A DNA stretch of 64,000 bases from Mesorhizobium sp. AR07. GTDB lineage: Bacteria; Pseudomonadota; Alphaproteobacteria; Rhizobiales; Rhizobiaceae. The stretch spans positions 1,178,001-1,242,000 of the forward strand of contig NZ_CP080525.1 of assembly GCF_024746815.1 (NCBI RefSeq), given 5' to 3'. Each line of letters starts with the position of its first letter. Within the stretch, counting starts at the first letter, position 1. A model generated the notes under the pieces. It was not told where the DNA came from. It searched no databases and saw only the letters and a list, made by a program, of their open reading frames with translations. This document shows positions 44,776 to 54,460 of the stretch, piece by piece. A program made the translations under genes and the position numbers.

Positions 44776-45629
44776 AACCGATATCCGACAAGAAGCATCC
44801 CTGAAGGCTGAACCTTGTCGACGACAATGGGGCTGTCGGCGGCGTCACCCACAAGAATGCCGACCCCCGCCTGGCCACGCACCATCCATTTCTGGTTGAG
44901 CATATATGTGGCGGAAATCGAAAAATCGGCGCGCTTCAACCCGGCGCGGGCATCATAACGCGCCAGCCCCGAGCGGGCCGATTGTTCAGGCGTGACACCA
45001 AAATAGGCCTGCATGTAATTTGCGTCGGCGAAGACGACGGATGCGCCGGCGCCGATTATCAACGATTGGGACAGAGGCTGGGTCACCTCAATCCCGACCG
45101 TGCCCAGCAGGCCGTCGCTGCCGCCGATGGTCTTGTCCAGCTGTGCGAAGATTTCAGCCGGGCCGAACTTCACTGCAGCCTTGGCGCCGACTGTCGCGCC
45201 CATGTCGACATCCCCCAGGCCGCGCAGGCGATCGGAGTCGTCTTCCTTGCGGCCCATCTCATAGCCAAGGCGCGCGCTGAGTTTGAACGGCCCTTGTTCA
45301 TAGACAGCGATGTTGGCGCCTGTCGGATCGATCGTCACTGTGTCGCGGAATGTCGCTGTGACGAAAGGCACCGGCATGATCTTGAACTCATCGCTGCCCT
45401 CGTATTTGGGGACGATGATGGCGCCGCCGCCAAGCACGACATGCCAGTCGGCCAGCTTCTGTTCGAGGCGCCCGAAACGGGAAGGCTCGGGCGGCGGAAT
45501 GAAATCGTCGGAATTGACCGCAATGGCGTCGGCCGCCAGCACGATCCCCGAATGCGTTGAAAACAGGATTGCCATCGCCGCAAGAGAGGTCCGGCCGGCA
45601 AACATTCCAGAATCTATTTTGGCTAACAT
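44772..45629 (-). CDS. MipA/OmpV-family outer-membrane protein
   Basis: The 285-aa protein has a signal peptide (about 1-33, LAAMAILFSTHSGIVLA then ADA) and a beta-barrel pattern beginning DWHVVLGGGAIIVPKYEGSDEFK and ending LLVGYRF with terminal Phe, as in MipA/OmpV proteins. It lies first in the operon with the two-component pair, so it may be the sensor's output or an auxiliary envelope component. Function in rhizobia is unclear. Confidence 0.88.
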   Translation of the reverse strand: MLAKIDSGMFAGRTSLAAMAILFSTHSGIVLAADAIAVNSDDFIPPPEPSRFGRLEQKLADWHVVLGGGAIIVPKYEGSDEFKIMPVPFVTATFRDTVTIDPTGANIAVYEQGPFKLSARLGYEMGRKEDDSDRLRGLGDVDMGATVGAKAAVKFGPAEIFAQLDKTIGGSDGLLGTVGIEVTQPLSQSLIIGAGASVVFADANYMQAYFGVTPEQSARSGLARYDARAGLKRADFSISATYMLNQKWMVRGQAGVGILVGDAADSPIVVDKVQPSGMLLVGYRF

Positions 45630-45888
45630 GCATGCTCCAGAGCAGCGAGGCAGTGAGCCCCTGATGCTCTGACTATTTCAGGTGAAAGTGGCTGCATGCG
45701 TGAAGTGATGTTAAGTTTTGTTGCGCAATCTTGGTCTCATCTTGGCGCTTGCATGAGAGACGTTGGAAGCGGGCAACCGCAGCCGGCACGGCGCGCTCGC
45801 GTGGGTCGTCTCACGCTGGCAGAACAGAACGGTTTCAATCCAAGCCAGAACGGTTTTAATGTCTGCGCCAGAGGAGTGTGGGCGGCAT

Positions 45889-46650
45889 ATGGGGAACACA
45901 AGCGACGACGAGCGGGGGTTCTTCCCGCAAAAGCCGATCCAGCCTCTTGCGAAAGCGAAGGCCAAGTCGAGCGAGGAAAAACCGCATTATCTCGGCCATC
46001 GTGACCGCTTGCGCGAACGCTTTGCCTCGGCCGGTCCGGACGCCCTGCCCGACTACGAATTGCTGGAACTCCTGCTCTTCCGCCTGATCCCCCGCGCCGA
46101 CACCAAACCGGCCGCCAAGGCGCTGCTGGCGCGCTTCGGCACGCTGGCCGAAGTGCTCGGCGCTCCGCTCGGCCTGTTGCAGGAGGTCAAGGGCATCGGC
46201 CCGGCGGTGGCGCTCGACCTGAAAATCGTCGCGGCGACCGCGCAGCGCATGGCGCGCGGCGAGGTCCGCGGCCGCGAAATCCTCTCGTCCTGGACGCAGC
46301 TTCTCGACTATTGCCGCTCGGCAATGGCGTTCGAGGAGCGCGAGCAGTTCCGCATCTTGTTCCTCGACAAGAAGAACGCGCTGATCGCCGACGAGGTGCA
46401 ACAGGTCGGCACCGTCGACCACACCCCTGTCTACCCGCGCGAGGTGATCAAGCGCGCGCTCGACCTCTCGGCGACCGCGATCATTCTGGTCCACAACCAC
46501 CCGTCAGGCGATCCGACGCCATCGCGGGCCGATATCGAGATGACGAAGGAGATCGTCGACGCAGCCAAGCGGCTGGGCATCGCTGTGCATGACCACATTA
46601 TCATCGGGCGGAAAGGTCACTCCAGCATGAAGGGCCTGTTGCTGATCTGA
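45889..46650 (+). CDS. radC: RadC/JAB-domain protein
   Basis: The 253-aa protein has the N-terminal helix-hairpin-helix UPF0758 part ([36 protein letters not shown]) and the JAB-like C-terminal domain with the metal motif [14 protein letters not shown] and the upstream Glu region. RadC was once thought to be a repair protein; its real role is not settled. Start at 45889 with GAGGAG 12 bases upstream; an ATG at 45859 is possible. Its last 24 codons recur, diverged, at 48304-48375. Confidence 0.92.
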   Translation: MGNTSDDERGFFPQKPIQPLAKAKAKSSEEKPHYLGHRDRLRERFASAGPDALPDYELLELLLFRLIPRADTKPAAKALLARFGTLAEVLGAPLGLLQEVKGIGPAVALDLKIVAATAQRMARGEVRGREILSSWTQLLDYCRSAMAFEEREQFRILFLDKKNALIADEVQQVGTVDHTPVYPREVIKRALDLSATAIILVHNHPSGDPTPSRADIEMTKEIVDAAKRLGIAVHDHIIIGRKGHSSMKGLLLI

Positions 46651-46799
46651 TCATGCGCGTTGCGTGCGAGGCTCCTTCGAAGACTCCCGGGCATCGTTTG
46701 ATTGCACGAAGACGGCTGGCCGGAGGCTCGATATAAGACGGCTATCTTAAACCCGCGTACCTTGCCGAGTGAGGGTGAGCGCAAGGGGGGTGTTCGGTC

Positions 46800-48227
46800 A
46801 TGAAATTCAGGGGTCTGATCAAGCGCGCTGACAATGCGGACAGGGCATTCGAAGAGCTCCAAACAGCGTTGGCGGACGCGGTCGAGGAGTGTCTCGGCCT
46901 CGAGGACTTGCCCGTGGTGGAAAACGACACCGTATCGGATGAGAACCCTGCGGCAAAGGATGACGGCTCGCAGCCTGAGGACAATCCGGACACTGCCGAA
47001 CCCGCGCGACGGCTGACTTCGCATACGCAAAGCCGTCTGGCTGGGTTGAGTTCCTTTGATGGGCTCTTTCGCGATGCGCAGGAGTATTTCGAGGAGATCA
47101 ACGCGAAACTGTCGGACATCGCGAACTCGCACCATTTGACACGCGAATTCTTCTACATCCTTCATGCCGACATTCTTCGCGCCAACGAACTGGAACTGGC
47201 AAATGTCAGCCTTACCGCGGAACAAAGACTGCTGTTGGAACAGCTCCATGATGCGACCAGAAAGCAGCACGAGCTCGAAAGCACTGTTGAGGCCTTGCAT
47301 CAGCGCGAGACAAGCTTGGCCCAAGACAATGAGGCGCTTCGCGGTGCGCTGGCTGCAGCAAGGCTGGAACTCGTAGAGGCAGCGAATACGAGCGCAAAAA
47401 ACGAAGCGGAGTTCGGTGACGTCGCTAAGACGCTTTCCGCCATAACGGTCGAGGCCGATAGACGCGCCCACGAGAACAAGCTGCTGCGGGAAAAGCATGT
47501 CAACCTGTCGATCGATCTCGACAAGGCGCTAAAGCGGGAAGCCGAGGCGCGGCACAGGCTCGACGAACTCTCGACGATGCATGCCAACGAAGCAGTGCGA
47601 CAATCGGAACTGCTAGCTGCGCTTGGCAAGAGCGAGAAGGAGTCGGCGCGGCTCCAGAAGTCGCTTGAGATCGCCCAAGCGAAGATGGCAGAAATGACGG
47701 AAGCCGGCCGTATCATGGAAGGCGACAGGGAAGCCGAGCTTGAACGCAGTCGCGCGGAGATTCGAGGGTTGCGTTCTGAAATCCGGAGCCTCCACTCGCG
47801 ACTGGAACTTGCCTCGAACGAAAATAGTGGAGCCGCAAGCGAGATCGCGAAGCTCAAGGTTCAATGGAGCGACGCCGTAACCGAAAGGCAAGTGGCGGAT
47901 GAAAGGTTGTCCGCTCTCCTCAAGGAGAACGAAAGCGACAAGAATAACCTTTCGAAGGTGAGCGCAAATTTTTCGCAACTTTCCCTGCAGCAGGCATCCG
48001 AACAGATACAGCTCGATATCCAGAGACAGGAATGCGAGGATCTGCGCGCCGAAATTGCGTCGCTCAACGCTCGGATCAAGGAACTGTTGCCCTATGAGCG
48101 GCTCCATAGGGTCACGAACGCCAAGCCGCGCGATAGCGGCATCGTCGATGCTGCCGGCGGGGTAGTGGAGACGGCGCACGCCACAAGCAGGCGGCGCGTT
48201 CGTCGGAGCCTACGCGCTACGTCCTAG
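46800..48227 (+). CDS. Long coiled-coil protein inserted after radC
   Basis: The 475-aa protein has no signal or membrane span; from about residue 120 to 440 it is nearly unbroken heptad coiled coil (runs of EL, ALxxxE), with an acidic linker at 55-70 and a basic tail (RRRVRRS). No family is recognised. The gene is flanked by the radC end and a second radC end, so it was probably inserted as a unit. A structural or polar-localisation role is possible; nothing in the sequence proves it. Confidence 0.75.
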   Translation: MKFRGLIKRADNADRAFEELQTALADAVEECLGLEDLPVVENDTVSDENPAAKDDGSQPEDNPDTAEPARRLTSHTQSRLAGLSSFDGLFRDAQEYFEEINAKLSDIANSHHLTREFFYILHADILRANELELANVSLTAEQRLLLEQLHDATRKQHELESTVEALHQRETSLAQDNEALRGALAAARLELVEAANTSAKNEAEFGDVAKTLSAITVEADRRAHENKLLREKHVNLSIDLDKALKREAEARHRLDELSTMHANEAVRQSELLAALGKSEKESARLQKSLEIAQAKMAEMTEAGRIMEGDREAELERSRAEIRGLRSEIRSLHSRLELASNENSGAASEIAKLKVQWSDAVTERQVADERLSALLKENESDKNNLSKVSANFSQLSLQQASEQIQLDIQRQECEDLRAEIASLNARIKELLPYERLHRVTNAKPRDSGIVDAAGGVVETAHATSRRRVRRSLRATS

Positions 48228-48303
48228 CTAAGGGCGGCTGCTTTCACCGAGAAGAAGAGTGTGCGGATTCCGTGGCTGATCAGGGCGTGAGGGTACTGAG
48301 TAA

Positions 48304-48375
48304 ATAGCCGTGCGTGACCACATCATCATCGGGCGGAAGGGCCATTCCAGCATGAAGGGCCTGCTGCTGATCTGA
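48304..48375 (+). pseudogene. Second, diverged copy of the radC 3' end
   Basis: 72 bases here encode the same last 23 residues as radC (I-A-V-R-D-H... to GLLLI) plus stop. Eight bases differ from 46579-46650; seven are synonymous and one changes His to Arg. Purifying selection thus acted on both before they came together: one is the resident gene's end and the other came in with, or was left by, the coiled-coil segment. Confidence 0.85.
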
Positions 48376-48459
48376 CGATGTCGGCTTTTAGGACGAAGGC
48401 GTTCGTCGGATTGCTGCCAATGGTTGACGCCGCCAGTGACAAGAGCGATACTTCGCTAC

Positions 48460-48798
48460 ATGGTGAAGTATCAAGCATCAGCTATCGACCGCACCTTCTC
48501 CGCGCTCGCCGATCCTACCCGGCGGGACGTCCTGCTGCGGTTGAAGGAGGAGCCCGGCCTGTCGGTTAGCGAACTCGCCCGGCCGTTTTCGCTAAAGCTT
48601 CCTGGAATGATGAAGCATCTGGATGTCCTATCCGATGCGGGATTGATCACACGGGCCAAAGCCGGTCGCATCGTGTCGGTTCACCTATCTGTCGGGCCGA
48701 TGCGGGAGGCAATGGATTGGCTCAAGCGGTATGAACGCCTCTGGACGGTAAGCCTCGATCGGCTTGTCGCGCTCGTCGAAGAGGATGGCGAGCGATGA
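48460..48798 (+). CDS. ArsR-family transcriptional regulator
   Basis: The 112-aa winged-helix protein starts MVKYQASAIDRTFSALADPTRR, the standard ArsR/SdpR-like opening, with recognition helix LARPFSLKLPGMMKHLDVLSDAGLI. No metal-binding Cys pair is present. It overlaps the next gene by four bases (ATGA) and likely controls the SRPBCC-GST genes behind it. Confidence 0.9.
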   Translation: MVKYQASAIDRTFSALADPTRRDVLLRLKEEPGLSVSELARPFSLKLPGMMKHLDVLSDAGLITRAKAGRIVSVHLSVGPMREAMDWLKRYERLWTVSLDRLVALVEEDGER

Positions 48799-49244
48799 CC
48801 AAGAGCCTCCCGAGCGTGACCATCGTGCGCAGAATCAAGGCACCGCCAGCCAAGGTTTACGCGGCGATCACACAGCCCAAACTGATGATGCGGTGGTGGG
48901 GGCCTGATGCAGGGCCGACGCTCAGCGCCGAGGCGGACGTGCGACCGGGAGGTCGATTTAGCGTCGTATTCCGGTTGCTGAACGGCGATGAGCACAATCC
49001 TACCGGGGTCTATCAGGAAGTGGTTCCCGAGAAGAAGCTCGTTTTCACCTGGGAATGGCCCGGAATGCCAGAACGAGAGTCGCTGGTGACGTTTCTGCTT
49101 GAGCCCTTTGACGGCGGCACCGAGCTGACGCTGATCCACGAGCATCTTCCCGACGAAGAGGCGCGCAAGAGCCATGAGGAAGGCTGGAGAGGCCTCCTCG
49201 ACAAGCTGCCAGTTTTCCTTGGAGATGCCGGATGGTCGACCTGA
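48795..49244 (+). CDS. SRPBCC (AHSA1-type) ligand-binding protein
   Basis: The 149-aa protein reads VTIVRRIKAPPAKVYAAITQPKLMMRWWGP, the typical START-like AHSA1 entry, then RPGGRFSVVF, GVYQEVVPEKKLVFTW and GGTELTLIHEHLPDEEARKSHEEGW. Such proteins form operons with ArsR regulators throughout Rhizobiales; the ligand is unknown. The stop lies 13 bases inside the next gene. Confidence 0.92.
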   Translation: MTKSLPSVTIVRRIKAPPAKVYAAITQPKLMMRWWGPDAGPTLSAEADVRPGGRFSVVFRLLNGDEHNPTGVYQEVVPEKKLVFTWEWPGMPERESLVTFLLEPFDGGTELTLIHEHLPDEEARKSHEEGWRGLLDKLPVFLGDAGWST

Positions 49245-49873
49245 TTCTCACCACCTTCGACTGGGTTCCCGAGCCGCCGCGCGGCTATGTGCGCGACATA
49301 CGGGTGCGTTGGGCCTTGGAAGAGGCCGGCTTGCCCTATCGCGTCGAGAGCGTGCCATTTCGCGCTCGCAATGCCGAGCATTTCGCCCACCAGCCGTTTG
49401 GCCAAGTGCCGTGGTTGACCGATGGAGACATCTCGATCTTCGAGAGCGGCGCGATCCTGCTGCATCTCGGCGAGCGTAGCGATGCGCTGCTGCCCGCCGA
49501 TCCGCGCGATCGCAGCGACGCCAAGGAATGGCTGTTCGCGGCCCTGAATTCGGTCGAGGCGGCGAGCCTGCCCTGGTCCATATTGGTGTTCTCGGGGGAG
49601 AGCCACGATACGGCGGCCTGGAAGATTTTGGACGGGTTTCTCAAGCTTCACCGACTCCAGCGTATGGAGCCGGTATTGGCGGGACGCGAATGGCTCGCCA
49701 GGAGCTTCTCCGTCGCCGACATCCTGATGGCGGATGTGCTGCGCCTCGTCGATCGGTTCGACGGGCTAGCGAATTATCCCGCTTGTCGCGACTACGTCGC
49801 GCGCGCCACGGCTCGCCCGTCCTTCGTGAAGGCACGCGCAGACCAGATGGCACATTTTGCTGCGGCAGACTGA
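49232..49873 (+). CDS. Glutathione S-transferase family protein
   Basis: The 213-aa protein has a thioredoxin-like N-terminal domain (VRWALEEAGLPYRVESVPF, FGQVPWLTDGDISIFESGAIL with the cis-Pro and the SNAIL-type Ser-Gly) and an all-helical C-terminal domain (FSVADILMADVLRLV). Third gene of the ArsR operon, overlapping the SRPBCC gene. Likely a glutathione-dependent detoxification enzyme. Confidence 0.9.
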   Translation: MVDLILTTFDWVPEPPRGYVRDIRVRWALEEAGLPYRVESVPFRARNAEHFAHQPFGQVPWLTDGDISIFESGAILLHLGERSDALLPADPRDRSDAKEWLFAALNSVEAASLPWSILVFSGESHDTAAWKILDGFLKLHRLQRMEPVLAGREWLARSFSVADILMADVLRLVDRFDGLANYPACRDYVARATARPSFVKARADQMAHFAAAD

Positions 49874-49924
49874 GACCGGGAAAGTCGCCGCGCTATGACA
49901 ATAGCCGGACCGCCTGGAGCATCC

Positions 49925-50851
49925 TCAAATGGGCAACGCGCTCTTTGGTATCGAACACAGCACGCTGAACGACGGGTTGACCAGGTTTCCGACGCGCAGT
50001 TTGCAGCATTGGCTGACAAGCTGGTGCGCGTCCATCAGATCCAGTTTCGTTCGCCGTGCAACCCACCGGACCAGGCCGGATGCGGCGATCCGGACGGCGT
50101 CGTCGACTGGTCGTGCGCCGCCGATGACGCCGATGTGGCTGGCGGTTTCCAGCCTCGGCCAATCGAAACCGTCTTCGGGCGCAAGCCGCTCGATTGAAAG
50201 CGTCGTGTTGAAGGCGCCTTCGATCGCGGTGCCCGCGATCTCGCCGTCGCCCTGCGCATAATGTCCGTCGCCGATATAGACGTGCCCGCCATCGACATTG
50301 GCGCGAAGGTAAAGCGTGGCGCCGGGGCCGAGTTCCGGAATGTCGAGATTGCCGCCAAAATCACCTGGGACGACGCCGAGACGGACTTCGCCATGCGCCG
50401 GCGCGACCCCCAGGGTTCCATGAAACGGCTGGAAAGGGACCTGCAACTGGGCGCCAGAACGCGTTGGTGTCACAAGCGAGGTCCGCTCGGCGGCGAATCT
50501 CCAGATCCAGACACGTTCGTCCTGCGGCTGTTGAAGATTCGGATTGGCACGCGTGCCGGAGAGCAGCCCGAAATCCGGCGAGATCGTCGCAACACCCCAG
50601 TCGCGGGCGGGTTCCAACGCTATCAGGCGGATGGCGAGAATATCTCCGGCCACAACGCCGTCGACGGCAATCGGTCCGGTCAGCGGGTTGACCTTCGGGT
50701 ATGGCGCAACCTCGCGCGGTCGGCCGTCGACATCGGTCAGCCTGCCGGAAAAGCAGTCCTCGGTGAAAACGGTGAAAATCTCGCCTGGACGCACGGTCCT
50801 GCGAGGCGCATGGCCGCCGAAATGAAACACGAAGTCGTTTTCTCGCTGCAT
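49925..50851 (-). CDS. Acetamidase/formamidase-family hydrolase
   Basis: The 308-aa protein has the family blocks FGGHAPRRTVRPGEIFTVFTEDCFSG, NPLTGPIAVDGVVAGDILAI, LYLRANVDGGHVYIGDGHYAQGDGE and the terminal region. It hydrolyses simple amides or formamides with a bound metal. The ATG at 50851 is chosen; a TTG at 50881 overlapping the permease stop (TTGA) is a possible start. Last gene of the seven-gene leftward operon, suggesting that the imported compound releases an amide or formamide. Confidence 0.88.
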   Translation of the reverse strand: MQRENDFVFHFGGHAPRRTVRPGEIFTVFTEDCFSGRLTDVDGRPREVAPYPKVNPLTGPIAVDGVVAGDILAIRLIALEPARDWGVATISPDFGLLSGTRANPNLQQPQDERVWIWRFAAERTSLVTPTRSGAQLQVPFQPFHGTLGVAPAHGEVRLGVVPGDFGGNLDIPELGPGATLYLRANVDGGHVYIGDGHYAQGDGEIAGTAIEGAFNTTLSIERLAPEDGFDWPRLETASHIGVIGGARPVDDAVRIAASGLVRWVARRTKLDLMDAHQLVSQCCKLRVGNLVNPSFSVLCSIPKSALPI

Positions 50852-50877
50852 GTCTTGGCCGCCTTGCGTGATGATGG

Positions 50878-51831
50878 TCAAAGGTTTGAACGTTGCGGAT
50901 CGGATGGCTCGCGCATCGGCCCTGGTTTGAGAATTCTGGCTGGGCGGTTGCGGACGTGAAGCCGCCAGCGCGCGAATGTCAGCCCGAGAATGGCCGCGAG
51001 ATAGGGCAGCATCAGGACGAACTGCGAGGGGATGGCCAGCGCCTGGAGGCGGTCACCCAACGCCCCGAAGAAGCCGAACAGCACCGCCGCGGCAGCCGTT
51101 GTCCAAGGCAAGCCGCCGCTGAACAGGGTCGCGGCAAGACCGATGAAGCCGCGACCGCTGGTCATTTCCGGGAGGAAGAAGTGCAGCTTGTCCATCGAGA
51201 TCTGCGCGCCGGCCAGACCGGCGAGCAGGCCGCTGATGGCAAGCGCCAGCGCCTTCATGCGCGCAACGTCGATGCCGGCGGAGCGTGCCGCATGTTCATC
51301 CTCTCCCGAAGCGCGCAGGTAGGAGCCGATCGGCGTCTTGTAGAGGAAGACAAAGCACGCCGGCACGGACAGGAAAGCCAGGATGACGACGATGCTCTGC
51401 CCCTCCAGCGCCGGACCGAGCACCGGCACATAGGACAGCGCACCGGCCGGGATGTGCCAGAGATCCGGGAAGGTGACTGGGCGCAGGCCCCCTGGGCTTC
51501 GATAAAACCATTCCAGCGCGAACAGACTGCCGCCCGCGCCCAGAAGGTTGATGCCGAGGCCGGCAACGATGAAATCCGCGGAAAACCGCAAGGTCATCAG
51601 CGCCAGAAGCTGGGACATCAGGATCGACGCGACCAGCGCGCACAAAAGCGCAAATGCCGCACTTCCGGACGCATTGCCGACGGCAATGGCCGTAAACGCG
51701 GCTACCAGCATCATGCCCTCCACGGCGACGTTGAGGATGTTGGCCCGCAGCGTGATCATCGCCGCCAGGGCCGCCAGCACGATCGGCGAGGATTGTTCGA
51801 GCACCGAGGCGAGAAAAGAGATGTATGCCAT
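50878..51831 (-). CDS. ABC transporter permease (BMP/nucleoside-type, NupQ-like)
   Basis: The 317-aa multispan protein starts MAYISFLASVLEQSSPIVLAALAAMITLRANILNVAVEGMM and contains ISGLLAGLAGAQ and SGRGFIGLAATLFSG, typical of inner-membrane permeases paired with BMP-family binding proteins (simple nucleoside uptake). Its start is five bases beyond the stop of the partner permease. A long N-terminal in-frame extension is out of family and not used. Confidence 0.92.
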   Translation of the reverse strand: MAYISFLASVLEQSSPIVLAALAAMITLRANILNVAVEGMMLVAAFTAIAVGNASGSAAFALLCALVASILMSQLLALMTLRFSADFIVAGLGINLLGAGGSLFALEWFYRSPGGLRPVTFPDLWHIPAGALSYVPVLGPALEGQSIVVILAFLSVPACFVFLYKTPIGSYLRASGEDEHAARSAGIDVARMKALALAISGLLAGLAGAQISMDKLHFFLPEMTSGRGFIGLAATLFSGGLPWTTAAAAVLFGFFGALGDRLQALAIPSQFVLMLPYLAAILGLTFARWRLHVRNRPARILKPGPMREPSDPQRSNL

Positions 51832-51836
51832 CTGCT

Positions 51837-52862
51837 CTAGTCCCGCGCACGGGCGCTGAGCCGCGCCGTCATCAAGAGCACGAGAAGGCCGGTGAGGAGA
51901 TTGACGAGCGACCGCGGCACATCGGTGGAGATCTGCATGTAGGCGGCGCCGTTGATGATCATAGCATAGAACAAGGCCGTCGCCAGCGCTCCGATTGGGT
52001 GGATGCGCGCCAGCAAGGCGCATGTGAGGCCAACCAAACCGTAGTTGGGGGAGAAATTCTGCTCAAAGCGATGGCCGATCCCCAGGACGTAGAGTGTACC
52101 CGCCAAACCGCCGAACCCGCCGGCCAGCAGCATGGCCATGACAATGCGCTTGTCGGCGGGAACGCCAATGGTCCTGGCAAAGCGCAGATTGGTGCCTGAT
52201 GCACGCAGTTGCGCGCCCCATTCCGTCCTGAACAAGGCCACCCAACTGACCACCGACAGCACGGCAGCGACGATGATTCCGCTGGTGGCGCCGGGCACGC
52301 CGGGAAACGCCGGAAGCCATATCTTTTGCGGCAGCAACTCGCTTACGGCGCCGTAGCTGGTCGGATCGCGGATGACCTGATTGGCGAGATAGGAGGTGAA
52401 CAGCAGCACAATGATGTTCAACATCAGCGTCGTGACGACCTCGTCGACGGCTAGTCTGACCTTCAGCACCGCGGGAATCCAGCCGAGCAACGCGCCGGCC
52501 AGGATGCCCCCCACGACCACCAGTGGAAACAGCACGACCGCCGGAAGGCCGGAAAGAAAGACGCCGATCACGGTGGCCGTGATGGCACCGGCGTAGAGTT
52601 GGCCTTCGCCGCCGACATTGAAGACGCCGGCCCGGAACGAAAAGATCACGCCGAGCGCGATCAGCGTCAACGGCGTTGCGCGATTGAGGAACAGGGCGAA
52701 ATTGCCGAGCGAATCGAAATTGGCCAGAAGCAGGTCGCGATAGGCGCGGACCGGCTCGTCGGTAATGGCGGCAACCAGCACGAAGCCGATAGCGAGCGTC
52801 AGCGCGATAGCTGCAACCGGCGCGCGAATGGCCTTCAGCAGGTCGATGACGACGCGGCGCAT
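51837..52862 (-). CDS. ABC transporter permease (BMP/nucleoside-type, NupP-like)
   Basis: The 341-aa multispan protein contains NRATPLTLIALGVIFSFRAGVFNVGGEGQLYAGAI and FGGLAGTLYVLGIGHRF, the BMP-transporter permease pattern. It overlaps the ATPase gene end by one base and pairs with the 50878 permease to form the membrane channel of the leftward transporter. Confidence 0.92.
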   Translation of the reverse strand: MRRVVIDLLKAIRAPVAAIALTLAIGFVLVAAITDEPVRAYRDLLLANFDSLGNFALFLNRATPLTLIALGVIFSFRAGVFNVGGEGQLYAGAITATVIGVFLSGLPAVVLFPLVVVGGILAGALLGWIPAVLKVRLAVDEVVTTLMLNIIVLLFTSYLANQVIRDPTSYGAVSELLPQKIWLPAFPGVPGATSGIIVAAVLSVVSWVALFRTEWGAQLRASGTNLRFARTIGVPADKRIVMAMLLAGGFGGLAGTLYVLGIGHRFEQNFSPNYGLVGLTCALLARIHPIGALATALFYAMIINGAAYMQISTDVPRSLVNLLTGLLVLLMTARLSARARD

Positions 52863-54400
52863 CAGTTGACCGTCCCGAGCGAGCCGTTCATCAGCGCCCC
52901 GACCGTCACCTCGTCCGCATCGCCGCGCTCGAGGACCCGCAAGAGCTTTCCTGAATACATCACGCCGATCCTGTCGGAGAGCGCGAAGATCTCGGACAGC
53001 TCGGACGATATCAAAAGGACGGCACGGCCGCGATCGGCGGCCGCCATGATGCGCTCGTAGATGAATTCAGCGGCACCGATGTCGAGGCCGCGCGTCGGCT
53101 GGCTGACCACCAGAAGCGTCGGATCCCGGTTCAGCTCTCGTGCGATCACGACCTTTTGCATGTTGCCGCCCGACAGGCTGCCGACCGGCGTCGAGGGCTG
53201 CGCGCCTCGAATGTCGAACTCCGCGATCTTGCTTGCCGCGAAGGCGTCGACCTTGTCGGTGCGCACGAATCCGTGCCTGATCAGACCCGCGAGCCTGTAA
53301 TTGGTCGCGGCCAGATTCTCGCCAACGCTCATGGTGGCGCCAAGGCCACGATCCAGACGGTCTTCCGGGACGAAGCCGAGGCCCGCCTGCTGGCGGCCCG
53401 GTACGCCGACGGTGGTGACGTCCTCGCCGTCGAATTCGATCGATCCGGCCTGGAGATCGGTGAATCCGGCGATGACTTCAGACAGCTCGGTTTGCCCGTT
53501 GCCGTCGACGCCGGCGATACCGACGATCTCGCCGGCCCGAACCTCGAAGGAAATGTCATCGAGCAGCAACCTTCCGGCGGCATTGGACACCGAGACATTG
53601 CAAAGCCTGAGCCTGGTGGGGCCGAAGGCGCGCTTCCGCGGCTGACCGGTGCGGCCGACAAGAAAGACATCGCGGCCGACCATGTCGCGGGCAATGTCAG
53701 CCTCGCTGACATCGCGCGTGAGATGCGTCGATATGGTTTTGCCGTGGCGCAGCACCGTCACCCGGTCGGAGACCGCCTTCACCTCACGAAGCTTGTGAGT
53801 GATGAAGAGGATCGTCCTGCCGCGTGAGCGCAGCCCATCGATGATGCTGATCAACTCGTCGACTTCCGGAGGCGTCAGCACCGCGGTTGGTTCATCCAGG
53901 ATCAGCAGTTCCGCATTGAATGCCAGCGCCTTCAGGATCTCGACACGCTGACGCTGTCCGACAGACAGTTCGCGGACCGGCGTCAGCGGGTCGAGGCCGA
54001 AATTATAGCGCTCAATAAGGGCCGCGGCCCGCGCGACCATTGTCCGGCGGTCGGAGAAGATCGCCAGCCGGGTTACGTGCCGGCCGAGGAATATGTTTTC
54101 CGCGACTGTCATCGAGGGGACCAAGGTAAAATGCTGGTGGACCATGCCGATGCCGAGCCGGCTCGCCGCGATCGGGCTGGCGATCTCGACCTTGCGGCCG
54201 CCGAGTTGAATGACACCCGCGCTCGGCTGGTGAATGCCGGCCAGAATGTTCATCAGAGTCGATTTGCCCGCGCCATTCTCGCCGCAGATGACATGGACTT
54301 CACCGCGCCGGACGCTCAACTCGACGTCTCGCAGCGCCACCTTCTCGCCGAACGTCTTGGCGATGGCCGAAAGGTGCAGGATTTCATCCGAGCCGGTCAT
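52862..54400 (-). CDS. ABC transporter ATPase, two-domain (BMP/nucleoside type)
   Basis: The 512-aa protein is a tandem ATPase: domain 1 with GENGAGKST, SVGQRQRVEIL and ILDEPTAVLTPPE; domain 2 with a degenerate P-loop GVDGNGQTEL, SLSGGNMQKVVIAREL and VSQPTRGLDIGA. This layout is standard for nucleoside/BMP and sugar importers. Start at ATG 54400 (MTGSDEIL); a longer frame upstream reaches into the intercistronic hairpin and is not used. Confidence 0.94.
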   Translation of the reverse strand: MTGSDEILHLSAIAKTFGEKVALRDVELSVRRGEVHVICGENGAGKSTLMNILAGIHQPSAGVIQLGGRKVEIASPIAASRLGIGMVHQHFTLVPSMTVAENIFLGRHVTRLAIFSDRRTMVARAAALIERYNFGLDPLTPVRELSVGQRQRVEILKALAFNAELLILDEPTAVLTPPEVDELISIIDGLRSRGRTILFITHKLREVKAVSDRVTVLRHGKTISTHLTRDVSEADIARDMVGRDVFLVGRTGQPRKRAFGPTRLRLCNVSVSNAAGRLLLDDISFEVRAGEIVGIAGVDGNGQTELSEVIAGFTDLQAGSIEFDGEDVTTVGVPGRQQAGLGFVPEDRLDRGLGATMSVGENLAATNYRLAGLIRHGFVRTDKVDAFAASKIAEFDIRGAQPSTPVGSLSGGNMQKVVIARELNRDPTLLVVSQPTRGLDIGAAEFIYERIMAAADRGRAVLLISSELSEIFALSDRIGVMYSGKLLRVLERGDADEVTVGALMNGSLGTVN

Positions 54401-54425
54401 GGCACAAGTCCACCAACAAGACGAC

Positions 54426-54445
54426 GGGCGGGATCGAACCCGCCC
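54426..54445 (-). terminator. Intercistronic hairpin after the binding-protein gene
   Basis: GGGCGGG (54426-54432) and CCCGCCC (54439-54445) form a 7-bp stem with a six-base loop, in the gap between the binding-protein stop (54461) and the ATPase start (54400). Such hairpins commonly protect the binding-protein mRNA or attenuate downstream expression so that the binding protein is made in excess. No U-tract follows, so it need not terminate. Confidence 0.6.
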
Positions 54446-54460
54446 CATCTGCTTTCAAGC

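Noticed and set aside
46617..47498. Reverse-strand 293-aa frame over the coiled-coil gene
   Set aside because: Antisense shadow of a clear coiled-coil gene; its product lacks any domain.
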